Positions 52,945 through 61,924 of a stretch of DNA of 64,000 nucleotides are shown here, in pieces; within the stretch, counting starts at the first letter, position 1; each line of letters opens with the position of its first letter. The notes under the pieces were generated by a model. That model worked only from the letters and a program-made list of their open reading frames with translations, had not been told where the DNA came from and did not search any database. The translations under genes were made by a program, and so were the position numbers. Origin of the DNA: Clostridia bacterium (GTDB lineage: Bacteria > Bacillota > Clostridia > Oscillospirales > Acutalibacteraceae); contig JAGAQV010000001.1 in NCBI GenBank assembly GCA_017622555.1, positions 124,001-188,000 of the forward strand. Direction: 5' to 3'.

Positions 52945-54267
52945 TTATGAAATTCGTTTCCAACAGTAAGCCACTTCGTAAGGAGGTATATTGTTATGAG
53001 GTTGAGAATTACCTATGTCAGAAGAAACTTTGGTAGTGTATGTGTTATTGTTGACTCTTAATAGTTGACCACTAAATTCTACATCTTCATAACTTAATGT
53101 TGCGCCTGCACTTGTATTAACTGCCGATGACATTAAATCGCTATGACTATGACTCGGCATTTCGTCAACTTCCAAAGTATGACGGTATTCGCCGGTATCA
53201 TTCTCACCAGCCGCAAATGTGCGTTCCTCGCCGTTTTTGTCAGTATACGTACCGGCAGCAAGAATAAATTTGCCTTGTACTTGCTCCCAAGTACCTCCAA
53301 AAAGGGTTGCGGGCGAATCGGGTTGAGAGCTCCAATAATAAGAGCCAACGGGGTGTGCGTCTAATTTTGCCTGCTTTTTTGCATCGTTAATCAAGTTGTC
53401 AATATATTCTTTAATGACTTTATTCTTAACTGTGTTTTCGCTCTCATCAGACATCACGTTATCGACATTGTTAATTGAATCATCAACATATCTTTTAATT
53501 ACTCTGTTTTTAACGATATTTTCACTTTCATCAGACATCTCGTTATCGACAACAATTTTAATTCCTGCAGTATTTGCATCGGGTTCGCCATCACCGTCTA
53601 GGTCAACAGCGCCGTCGGCATCGCCACCATCAAAAATCCACACCGTTCCGTTTTCAAGCGCCGCACGGGCAGACTCGGTTTTTTGGGCATTTTCTTTAGC
53701 TCTTTCAACCATTGCTATAAATTCGGGCGTGGCCTCACCCGGTTCACCCTGCTCACCCTTTAATTTGCCGCTATCGTAAGCCTGTTTTACCTCAAGTGCC
53801 GCAACTGAAGCCTCAAGCGCCTTGAGTTCCAACTCCGAATACGAAACACGGTTTTTGCCGTCACTTGCAACACCTTCGGGTAAACTTTCAACCTGAAGCA
53901 ATGCGGGGAAGCTGTATGATTCCATTACCGTATCAGTACCGTCAACGACTGTGAGCACGAGCACAACCTTCACTATACCGCCGTACCGGGTGTCGCGTTC
54001 CTGCAGGGTGTAATAAATGACATAGTCCTCATAGTTTTCCATAACGTCTTCAGAAGACGTTCTAAAAACCTCACCGGTGCCATTATAGATTTCGAATCGG
54101 AAAAACACGCGTTTAGATGCACCGCTCTCTAACGCCGCACGAAGTGCAGGGTCCACTTCAAATTCAAGCCTGACCATATTGTGATGTCCTTGCATACCAA
54201 TCCGCTGCCTGCCCGACGGTGTAATGCCATCAAACCTTACTTGGTAAGTAATTGTTTTATACGCCAT
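52945..54267 (-). CDS. tail-fibre/baseplate protein with collar-type C-terminus
   Basis: 440 residues: an N-terminal beta domain (about 1-140), a helical region with a short collagen-like GEQGEPGEA, a calcium-loop-like DLDGDGEPDAN, two copies of a module (MSDESEN-VKN-VIK-Y, about 240-290) and a C-terminal phage tail-collar domain (HPVGSYYWSS ... EMPSHSHSD ... PPYEVAYCWKR). The C-terminal domain is usual in receptor-binding fibres. Confidence 0.85.
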   Translation of the reverse strand: MAYKTITYQVRFDGITPSGRQRIGMQGHHNMVRLEFEVDPALRAALESGASKRVFFRFEIYNGTGEVFRTSSEDVMENYEDYVIYYTLQERDTRYGGIVKVVLVLTVVDGTDTVMESYSFPALLQVESLPEGVASDGKNRVSYSELELKALEASVAALEVKQAYDSGKLKGEQGEPGEATPEFIAMVERAKENAQKTESARAALENGTVWIFDGGDADGAVDLDGDGEPDANTAGIKIVVDNEMSDESENIVKNRVIKRYVDDSINNVDNVMSDESENTVKNKVIKEYIDNLINDAKKQAKLDAHPVGSYYWSSQPDSPATLFGGTWEQVQGKFILAAGTYTDKNGEERTFAAGENDTGEYRHTLEVDEMPSHSHSDLMSSAVNTSAGATLSYEDVEFSGQLLRVNNNTYTTKVSSDIGNSQPHNNIPPYEVAYCWKRIS

Positions 54268-54337
54268 ATTATGACCTCCATTTTTTTTAATTTAAAAGCG
54301 CCTGACCGTGCGGCCAAACGCTTATAATAAATATTTC

Positions 54338-54366
54338 TTGATTTAATTTTGTGACTATGTTATTAT
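54338..54366 (+). promoter_or_regulatory. SigA promoter of the leader RNA and plus-strand membrane protein
   Basis: TTGATT (54338-54343) and TATTAT (54361-54366), 17-base spacer. Transcription would begin near 54373, exactly at the base of the RNA stem P1. Confidence 0.75.
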
Positions 54367-54372
54367 TTGGTT

Positions 54373-54527
54373 GCGACGTATCTGAATAATTATCCGTAAT
54401 CAGCGCATTTTACAATGGTAAAAATGCGTTTCTTCGCTTTTGCGTTGATACGGAAATGAAGGATGCGTCGCGGCTCCCGAAGTTACGCATTTTTCGGTAC
54501 GTAGCTTCGGCTGCGTACCTTTTTTAT
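54373..54527 (+). ncRNA. structured leader RNA ending in a terminator
   Basis: P1 pairs GCGACGTATC (54373-54382) with GATGCGTCGC (54462-54471), 10 bp with one G-U. Inside, P2 pairs 54394-54405 with 54443-54453 around one bulge. P3 is a hairpin 54406-54413/54418-54426 with an AATG loop. The 3' part CGCATTTTT (54486-54494) is complementary to AAAAATGCG (54420-54428) in P3, so an alternative fold exists. The terminator stem follows. This could be a riboswitch-like leader or an independent small RNA; it matches no class I can name. Confidence 0.6.
54496..54527 (+). terminator. terminator in the leader of the membrane-protein gene
   Basis: GGTACGTAGC-TTCG-GCTGCGTACC stem (one G-U) with a T-run. 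It lies 4 bases before the Shine-Dalgarno AGGGGG of the next gene, so transcription must read through to express it. Confidence 0.85.
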
Positions 54528-54542
54528 TTTAGGGGGATTTTT

Positions 54543-55214
54543 ATGGAACTTTATAAATTCTTTTCTTCGCCAATTTTTTTGGTTGTATTATTTTTAGCAA
54601 CGCTGTTTACTATTTTCGACTTATATGAATTCATAAAATCATTTATAAAAAAGCAAGATATCCGTATGCTTGCCGCCGATATTTTTCAAGTCCACCTATC
54701 GTTTAAAACAGCAAAAATCATTATAGTTATAATTGATTTAGTATTAGCTATTGCGGTTATATTAGGCAGTAATCAGTTTTGGCTTTGGTACGGAAAACGC
54801 GATATTGTAATTATGCCAAGCGGGACATATTGTTATTATGTTTACGCCACCAATGAAAAAGGTCAAACCTACACCCTGCCCGCAAATATTGAAAAAATAA
54901 ACAATAACACTTATTGCGTTTATAACGTTTATTTTAAAAATGGCGGTTATTTGTACTTCTATGATTGCGAATATTTTGATTTTGAGGATACTGAATATGT
55001 AATCGACCAAAACGGAAAAGGTTGGCATATTGAACTTACAAATGAAAAAACCACACACCCGAAAGTAGAGGAAACAGAACCAATTAAACCTTTTGGATTA
55101 GTTCTTCCAATTACCGTTTGTGCGTTATACTTATTGTCAGTACTTTTCCACATAATACATTTAATTCAGCACTACAATATAAACCGTTATAAATACTTCC
55201 CGCCCCTAAAATAA
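54543..55214 (+). CDS. small membrane protein behind a structured leader (moron candidate)
   Basis: 223 residues from ATG 54543 (AGGGGG 6 bases upstream). Two N-terminal membrane helices (about 9-30, 52-75), a beta-rich external part (about 85-175) and a C-terminal helix (about 183-206). The reading frame could be drawn from 54456, but that lies in the structured RNA before the terminator and lacks a ribosome-binding site. No family recognised. It is the only plus-strand phage gene in the region and interrupts the minus-strand late genes, so it is a cargo gene; its role is unknown. Confidence 0.7.
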   Translation: MELYKFFSSPIFLVVLFLATLFTIFDLYEFIKSFIKKQDIRMLAADIFQVHLSFKTAKIIIVIIDLVLAIAVILGSNQFWLWYGKRDIVIMPSGTYCYYVYATNEKGQTYTLPANIEKINNNTYCVYNVYFKNGGYLYFYDCEYFDFEDTEYVIDQNGKGWHIELTNEKTTHPKVEETEPIKPFGLVLPITVCALYLLSVLFHIIHLIQHYNINRYKYFPPLK

Positions 55215-55228
55215 GGGGCGGTTTTTTT
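55200..55228. terminator. terminator between convergent genes
   Basis: CCGCCCCT/AGGGGCGG stem then seven T. It overlaps the stop of the membrane-protein gene and lies at the end of the giant gene. Confidence 0.85.
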
Positions 55229-58200
55229 ATTTCTTCTTAATCGCCAAATAGACATAATAATCTATAGCAGAACCACCGTTCTTTTCGCGGTTTGTAACTG
55301 TTTTATACTGTTTATTCAAATCGTAATCAGAAACCGTTGTTTTCGCTTTTGCGTTTGCATACTCATAAAGGTTTTCAATAACCTCTGCGCGTTCGCCATC
55401 TCCAAGACGCTTATACACGCTGCTATTTACAAATTCGTAAATATAATCGAACGCATATTCGCCCTTGGCTTTTGCGTATGTAACATATTCATCCGCAGTG
55501 AGTTGCTTTGTTTCACCGTTGACTTGAAAACTCTTTGCGGCGGTTTTCGGGAAAACTTTTGCGCCCGTTTCAACAAAAATACGTTTCAACTCTTCGCTAA
55601 CCTCGTCATATTCAACCTTTGAATAATAACCGGGTGAAACAAAGTTTTCGGCAACTCTTTCACCAACATTGCCACGGCTGACCTCTCTGCCCCAGGCATC
55701 AATTTTCGGTATCTGCAGATAAGAAAGCCCAGGTATTTTCGAAGCAACGTTATTCGCTAACGTCTGTGAAAACGCATCAAACACCTTATCGTTTTTATCA
55801 ACATACCAGCTGCGCTGTTTTGGGTCAATTGTGCGGGAAACGGCGCCCGATAACGAAGGTATAACCTGCATTGCATACGAAGTAAGTGCATCACCGGCAA
55901 TCGAGGCAAGAATTTGACTTGGTTCGGCATATCTGCCTGATTCAATAACTCCCTGTAGCCCGCTGAGCATCGAAAGGTTTGTTATCGGCTCTAATGAATT
56001 CCACACTGCATTACCAATTTGCGAAATTGAAAAATCTTCACCTGCATTTATAGTGTTAACTATTTCCGCACCGATGAAGAACGGAATTACACTTGGCGCC
56101 GCCCAGTCAATTGTGTATGAATTACCGAAAATTTCCACAGCATATTCTTGTTTGCCTAAAAGCTTTTCAAAAGCCGATAAGTCGTCATCGTCTTCACCGC
56201 CGCTTATACAACCGAGTGATGCTAGGAACATTCCCGCAAGCATTATTCCAGTACCGGTAAAACCCGATGCTAAACCGTCAATAAATTCAGTCGGGGTTAT
56301 TTTGCCTTTTTTGATGTCAAAAACGCCCTTTGTAAGCGTTTTGGCTAGACCTATCGGGCTGTATTCGATACCACGCTTTACAATATTTATTGGGGTACGC
56401 TTAAACGGTAGCACACCTTCAACGGCCATATTAGTTGCAATATTTTTATTACCAAAATTTTGCACCCAGTTTGCCAAAGCGCTTTCATCATTAAAGGTTG
56501 CTTTTCTTGCTTCATTGACTGCATAAATACGAGCTTCGGCAAGAACGTCTTCCGAAACGTTGTTAAGGTCAACGTCCTTTGCTTGCAGGTAACCCGCCAA
56601 AGCGTGAATATAATGCTTGTTTTTAAACAACATATCTTCAGCTTCCAAAGCGTTGCTGTTAAAGGTTGTCAAAAATTCAAGAACCTCGTTTTTAAAAATA
56701 CGTTGTTTTTCCTTAATGGCTGTTTTATCGTTGTACTTATTGCCCTTAAGCAACTGCACAACCTCCTTGCTTTTGCCGTCTTTTTTGGCAAAGTTGGTAT
56801 ATTCCTTTTTGATTATAAGTGACTTTGTCGCAGAATCGGCTTTGATAATACCTGTTTTAACTGCCGCCTGCTCCATTCCGACAGCCATCGCATACCTTAT
56901 CCTGAAAGCAGGAACAAATATAAGGTTGCCCACAACGTTACGTATATGGGTTTTAGGGTTTGAAAGCATTGCAAAATAACGCCACGCATTCCATTTATCA
57001 AGGAAGGTCACGGGCATTTGCTCGGCGACCTCTTTCAAAACTTCGTCATAAGCATGCTGAATACCGTTTTCGGTTTTTGCATTAACCAAACGCTTTGCGG
57101 CGGCATCACTAATTTTAATGGGTGCTCGGTCCTCACCATACTTTTGCCGCAGGTCCTTGTTAATGGTCCTTACCATTCGTTGTGCGCTTACTAAACGTCC
57201 CGCACCTGTCATTTTCTTTAAAAGTCGTGCCGCCTGAACAATTTGACCTGCGCGTGTGAAAGCGTCAGCAAGCTCAGCCGAAAGCTCAAGCACACGTTTG
57301 GTATCACCGTTTTTTATTGCATCGGCAAGCAACTGTTCACCAATTGCCAACTGATTTTTATTAAAACGCTTACCGTCATTCACGGCATCGGTCCAAATAT
57401 CTTCAGCAGTGCCGTTATTTACGGCTGCTTCAGCTTTTTTGGTTGCCGCTTCATCTGATATTACCGTATAAGCAAAATCACCAAGTAACACCTTTTCTTC
57501 CATACCCTGAAGCATTTCATCACTAAGCTTGCCCGTTTCAATAATTGTACGGGTAAAACGTTCGGTCGGTTTATCTTCCGCTACCGCTTTAGGTGTAGCA
57601 ATTGGTGCTTGTGCATTTTCGCCTTGTGGTAAAGCGCCAAATTCCTCGTTTGACTTGCCCCACAGCTCGTCATTGGTTTTTAGATATTCCTCAAGCGTAA
57701 TTTCTCCGCTATCGTACTTTTGACGGTTTTCTCTCGCTTGCTGTGCCGGCGAACCCAAAGAAAATTGTTCCTTAATATCACTAATATCGGAATAATTTTC
57801 ACTCTCTTCGGATATATTATTCTTGACAGAATCCTCGATATGTGGTATTTTGTTAGTAGGAACAGATTCGCTCACGGTATCTACGCTTAATTGCGGTGCC
57901 GTCATGATGGGCGAGTCTGTTTCTATTATTATAGCTTCATGTAAATAAAATTTTGCATTCTGATTTTTTTGTTTCGGGTAAGTTTTGATTATTAAACCAA
58001 CATATGCTGGTTTACCATCAATAATACCCTTGGCGGCCATAACATATCTGTCCACACCGGTATTGTTATAATTTTCCGTCGTTTGAATGATATTACCTTT
58101 TTCTATAACATCCTTTATAGCTTTTGTTGCTGCCAATTTTTCAGCACCAAAGCCATGAAAAACCGTACTTTTAGCGCCGGATTGTACCAACTCGACTTTA

Positions 58201-61200
58201 CCGAGTTTAGAATTAAATGCCATTTTACCTTGTGTCTCAAAAATATTTAGCACATATTCCGATTTTTTTAATTCATCAGGTATTTGTTCTCCCTCAACGG
58301 AAAAAACACTTTCATTAGATATTGCACTGATATTATCGTTTATGGTCTCAATAATAAATCGACTTTCAGAACTATTTGCATCACCAAAACTAAATTGCAC
58401 ATTAGGCGCCATATCGGCGGCTTTTTTTGTATCCTTCGAAGCGTAAACACGGCTTAAGCGCTGTTCAATATACTCAAGGTCTTCCACAAGTGACTTATTC
58501 TGCGGTACGTGTTTAAGGTTATTTATAAAATCCTTAATAGCGTCAATAACCTTTTGTAATAAAGTACGGTTATCGGTTGCCATTTCACCGAACAAATCAA
58601 GGTCACTTTGCATATCCTTTACCGAATCAATATCCGCATCAGACAATGCCTGTGCAAGATCTTGAATATTTTCCTTGCCTTTAAACAAGGTTTCACCAAC
58701 AAAATCGGCAACAATTTCACGCTTCGCATCGGCCCAAGTGAAGCTTTTACGGATATTTGCAGGAATGGTCGTATCACTTTCAACCCTGTGGTAATAATCT
58801 TCAATAAGATTTTCAAACACGTCGTCGCGGGTTTCAAAATTTTCGTTCGGGTAAATAACCTTTAACTGCGCACGTGCATAGTTTTCAAAAGCAACACTTT
58901 TTTCAAACAGATATTTTTCAAAGGCTTGATACGCTTTTTTACTTTCAAGGCGATGCACAAACTCATGCTTAAATACTTCGTGATACATTTGGGCAATACC
59001 AATATCTTTTGCGAGATAAATTGTATTGGTTTCACGCACGTATTTACCGTTCTTACCGTGAAGCTTATCCGAATTCTTTTCACACCAAATAATCTTAAGG
59101 CCGCTATCAAGCTTCTTTGCAATATCATTAATATGCCGCATTTTGTTATCAAGACGCTTACCCGTCAAAATACCTTCAGCAGTTTCCTCATCGGTTGATT
59201 TACGATATATCGACTTACTGTCTGGTTCCCTGAATCCCATCTCGCCGCTATCGTTATCAGAATGATTTTCAGGCGAATCGGAATAATTTTCACCGTTGTC
59301 GGATATACTACTATTGACTTCTGTACCTTCTTGTGGTACAGTATAGTCATGAGATACCGTTTGCAGAGCGTATCCCTCATTTGGTTTGGGGCGCTCCACA
59401 CCGTTAATTCGGTGGGCGGTATCTCTTATTTTATTTGTAATATCATAGATATGGTACTTTCCATCATTTATACCCTTACCAACATTCAAATACACCGGTA
59501 CGATATCTTTGCCAACACGAACAAATGCACGATAATAGCAAAAATAATTAAACTTATTATGTTCAACATTGTTGTCTTCGGCATATAATTCAGCTTTCTC
59601 AATTATTTCCTTTATTTTGGAAATTTGAGATATTTTTTTGCGTGCGGCTTTGTTGGCGATATGTAAAGCGTCACTTTTATCTACAATAGCATTTTTGCCG
59701 TCGCTTAATGTGATTTTTTGACCACCTAACAGCCCTAAAACATAATCTCTGATTTTGTTATATTTGGGTGCGCCAGTCATATCTCCAAGCAACTGTGCTA
59801 GTTCATTATCATTCGATAAATCAATAACTCGACTTTCATCAATAACACCGTTAACAGCGGTGTTATTATTTTTTGCCGCTACCGTTCCCGAAAAAGTATC
59901 ATTTGTTTCCGAAATGTTACCACTCGTTCCAATATTGGTACCATTTGTTCCCGAAAGACCACCACTCACTCCCTCAGGCTGCGCATTTTCCCCGTTTGCA
60001 CTTGACTGCAAAACAGGGTTTTGTGATTCCTTAAGCGTAATCGCTTCACGCACCTGTGTTTCAACACTCTCAACCTGTGACAGCTCAACCTTCATATTAT
60101 TTACCCATTCGGCATTGGATGTATAATCTTCCTTAACCGAATTAGCAAAATTGTTTTGACTAATAGTCCTCAATTCTAAAGTGCTGATTTTTTGATTTGA
60201 AGCCGCCTTAACAAAAAAGTCGACTGCTGCCTTCACTTCTGACGGTTTAAAATTCATTTGTGTGGCACGGGTTTCTAAGAAATTTTTAATAGTATTCCCT
60301 TTTTGAGTTGAGGCATCCGCTAGAATTTGTGTTGCTAGTCCTCCTAAAGAAGCATTACTTGTTTTATTGCCGTTTTGTAATTTTTTGGCCATTTTATATG
60401 ATTCGGAATTTTTGTCCATTGATAAACCGACTTGAATTACCGAATCCTGCGAATTGTTGTCAACGATTATTTTACCAATTGAAGATGCATTGTGACGGCT
60501 TACTCCACCACCAAGTACACCAAAGCCAAAACCCATCAATGCGCCAGAGGCCGCTGCTTCAACAACCTGTAGGCCCAAGCTGCAGGCCGCTTTAAATTGT
60601 GCCTTTCCGAGCGAATAGCCTTCGTCTTGATATTGACTTACAAGATTTGTGTAATTTGAAATATCGGTATTTACAATTGTATCATATAAAATGTTTGCAA
60701 TTTCTGTTAAACCTTCTTCCGAAGCATTAACAAGCATTGATTTACCTATATTTTTAACGACCGATTTTAAAGACGTTTCGGCAATTTCTTTAAAAGCTTG
60801 TAAATTACCAATTGAAAGTTTTTCAAAAAGCGATTCAAAAGTACCGGCAACCAAACCGCCCCAAAACGCTTGTGAAGAAGTGCCTCCGCGTTTCAATATA
60901 TCATTAGTGGTGTCGGCTGCAGCCGAAAGGCCCAAGGTTAACGCACCGGCCCAACCTGCAGGTGCAACAACTAGAGAATCAGCGCCCGACATAACTGTAT
61001 TATAAACAAAATCGAATGCATCCCAGCCCGCAATTTCGATATCAACAGCATCACTAACGCCTGCTCTTAAAGCTGAACTGTATTCGGAACCGTAATTACT
61101 CTCAAGCTCAACATTCTGGCCTAAAACTTTCCCAACGCCATATTCAAGCATATTAACGCCATGGTCCAAACCGCTCGCTAATTTTAATGGTACTGATACA

Positions 61201-61913
61201 ACCGATGCCGCTATCGCATTAAAAGCATTGTTCCCACTTGTTTCTCTAACCTCGTCCATTTCTATGGCGCTATTAACTTCTTTGGCAAACTTCTTTGCCG
61301 CTTCAAGACCGTTTTCACGATACTCACTTGCTAAACGATTCTTTTGCTCTTGAGTCCATTTAGAAGTTATTTCATACGGCTTGGTATCCAATTTTGCAAG
61401 CTTGCGGGCATTAAAATAATTATATACGCCAATACCTGCCATAGAATCCGGTGCCATTAAAGCGCCCACCTGTCCTTGATTAACTATATCGGCGCTCGCT
61501 TTTGCGTTGTTTTCCTTTAATGCCGCAATTGCTGTAGTATATTCCGTGATATATGGTTCCGATTCTTTGGCATCAGCCTTTGCTGCGGCATATTCGTGAT
61601 TATACGAAGCAGATATAGGACTTGATAAAAGAAAATCACGTTGTTCTGTTTCTTTTTGGGCTTTTATAACCGGGTCAGTATTCGGAATAACCGTTTCGCC
61701 TTTAGAATTGGTAACATAATTAAGGCGGTTACGAGAAGCACGAATATCAGAAAAAATATTTTCTGTCATGATTTTTTTATTTTGCACCACTCCGCCAGAC
61801 ATTCCCGCTTCCATTATAACGTTTCCGCCGTTAACGTTTGTCGTTGCCTTATTATCAACAGTATCGCCCAGCTTTCCGCCGCTTGCACCTGCTTCTAATA
61901 TTAATTTTCCCAT
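55227..61913 (-). CDS. giant polyvalent virion protein with metallopeptidase and nuclease-like domains
   Basis: 2228 residues from ATG 61913 (GGGGGTG upstream). Numbering here is from that start. N-terminus: two copies of an ILEAGASGG-like motif. About 230-480: hydrophobic, membrane-seeking helices. About 695-860: an LPD/nuclease-like domain. About 983-987: HEFVH zinc motif with downstream REIVADFVGE, a likely metallopeptidase. About 1185-1335: a second nuclease-like domain (VFHGFGAEKLAATKAIKD). About 1450-1620: helical. About 1630-2080: LPD38-like region with PFKRTPINIVKRGIEYSP and membrane helices. Such proteins occur in phages and conjugative elements and probably enter the cell with the DNA. 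Confidence 0.8.
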   Translation of the reverse strand: MGKLILEAGASGGKLGDTVDNKATTNVNGGNVIMEAGMSGGVVQNKKIMTENIFSDIRASRNRLNYVTNSKGETVIPNTDPVIKAQKETEQRDFLLSSPISASYNHEYAAAKADAKESEPYITEYTTAIAALKENNAKASADIVNQGQVGALMAPDSMAGIGVYNYFNARKLAKLDTKPYEITSKWTQEQKNRLASEYRENGLEAAKKFAKEVNSAIEMDEVRETSGNNAFNAIAASVVSVPLKLASGLDHGVNMLEYGVGKVLGQNVELESNYGSEYSSALRAGVSDAVDIEIAGWDAFDFVYNTVMSGADSLVVAPAGWAGALTLGLSAAADTTNDILKRGGTSSQAFWGGLVAGTFESLFEKLSIGNLQAFKEIAETSLKSVVKNIGKSMLVNASEEGLTEIANILYDTIVNTDISNYTNLVSQYQDEGYSLGKAQFKAACSLGLQVVEAAASGALMGFGFGVLGGGVSRHNASSIGKIIVDNNSQDSVIQVGLSMDKNSESYKMAKKLQNGNKTSNASLGGLATQILADASTQKGNTIKNFLETRATQMNFKPSEVKAAVDFFVKAASNQKISTLELRTISQNNFANSVKEDYTSNAEWVNNMKVELSQVESVETQVREAITLKESQNPVLQSSANGENAQPEGVSGGLSGTNGTNIGTSGNISETNDTFSGTVAAKNNNTAVNGVIDESRVIDLSNDNELAQLLGDMTGAPKYNKIRDYVLGLLGGQKITLSDGKNAIVDKSDALHIANKAARKKISQISKIKEIIEKAELYAEDNNVEHNKFNYFCYYRAFVRVGKDIVPVYLNVGKGINDGKYHIYDITNKIRDTAHRINGVERPKPNEGYALQTVSHDYTVPQEGTEVNSSISDNGENYSDSPENHSDNDSGEMGFREPDSKSIYRKSTDEETAEGILTGKRLDNKMRHINDIAKKLDSGLKIIWCEKNSDKLHGKNGKYVRETNTIYLAKDIGIAQMYHEVFKHEFVHRLESKKAYQAFEKYLFEKSVAFENYARAQLKVIYPNENFETRDDVFENLIEDYYHRVESDTTIPANIRKSFTWADAKREIVADFVGETLFKGKENIQDLAQALSDADIDSVKDMQSDLDLFGEMATDNRTLLQKVIDAIKDFINNLKHVPQNKSLVEDLEYIEQRLSRVYASKDTKKAADMAPNVQFSFGDANSSESRFIIETINDNISAISNESVFSVEGEQIPDELKKSEYVLNIFETQGKMAFNSKLGKVELVQSGAKSTVFHGFGAEKLAATKAIKDVIEKGNIIQTTENYNNTGVDRYVMAAKGIIDGKPAYVGLIIKTYPKQKNQNAKFYLHEAIIIETDSPIMTAPQLSVDTVSESVPTNKIPHIEDSVKNNISEESENYSDISDIKEQFSLGSPAQQARENRQKYDSGEITLEEYLKTNDELWGKSNEEFGALPQGENAQAPIATPKAVAEDKPTERFTRTIIETGKLSDEMLQGMEEKVLLGDFAYTVISDEAATKKAEAAVNNGTAEDIWTDAVNDGKRFNKNQLAIGEQLLADAIKNGDTKRVLELSAELADAFTRAGQIVQAARLLKKMTGAGRLVSAQRMVRTINKDLRQKYGEDRAPIKISDAAAKRLVNAKTENGIQHAYDEVLKEVAEQMPVTFLDKWNAWRYFAMLSNPKTHIRNVVGNLIFVPAFRIRYAMAVGMEQAAVKTGIIKADSATKSLIIKKEYTNFAKKDGKSKEVVQLLKGNKYNDKTAIKEKQRIFKNEVLEFLTTFNSNALEAEDMLFKNKHYIHALAGYLQAKDVDLNNVSEDVLAEARIYAVNEARKATFNDESALANWVQNFGNKNIATNMAVEGVLPFKRTPINIVKRGIEYSPIGLAKTLTKGVFDIKKGKITPTEFIDGLASGFTGTGIMLAGMFLASLGCISGGEDDDDLSAFEKLLGKQEYAVEIFGNSYTIDWAAPSVIPFFIGAEIVNTINAGEDFSISQIGNAVWNSLEPITNLSMLSGLQGVIESGRYAEPSQILASIAGDALTSYAMQVIPSLSGAVSRTIDPKQRSWYVDKNDKVFDAFSQTLANNVASKIPGLSYLQIPKIDAWGREVSRGNVGERVAENFVSPGYYSKVEYDEVSEELKRIFVETGAKVFPKTAAKSFQVNGETKQLTADEYVTYAKAKGEYAFDYIYEFVNSSVYKRLGDGERAEVIENLYEYANAKAKTTVSDYDLNKQYKTVTNREKNGGSAIDYYVYLAIKKK

Positions 61914-61924
61914 ATTTACACCCC

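Noticed and set aside
54456..54542. Extending the 223-residue membrane protein upstream to the ATG at 54456
   Set aside because: The extension lies within the structured RNA and before a terminator, without a ribosome-binding site; ATG 54543 has AGGGGG at good distance.
52945..55214. Diversity-generating retroelement near the tail fibre
   Set aside because: No reverse transcriptase and no template/variable repeat pair were found.
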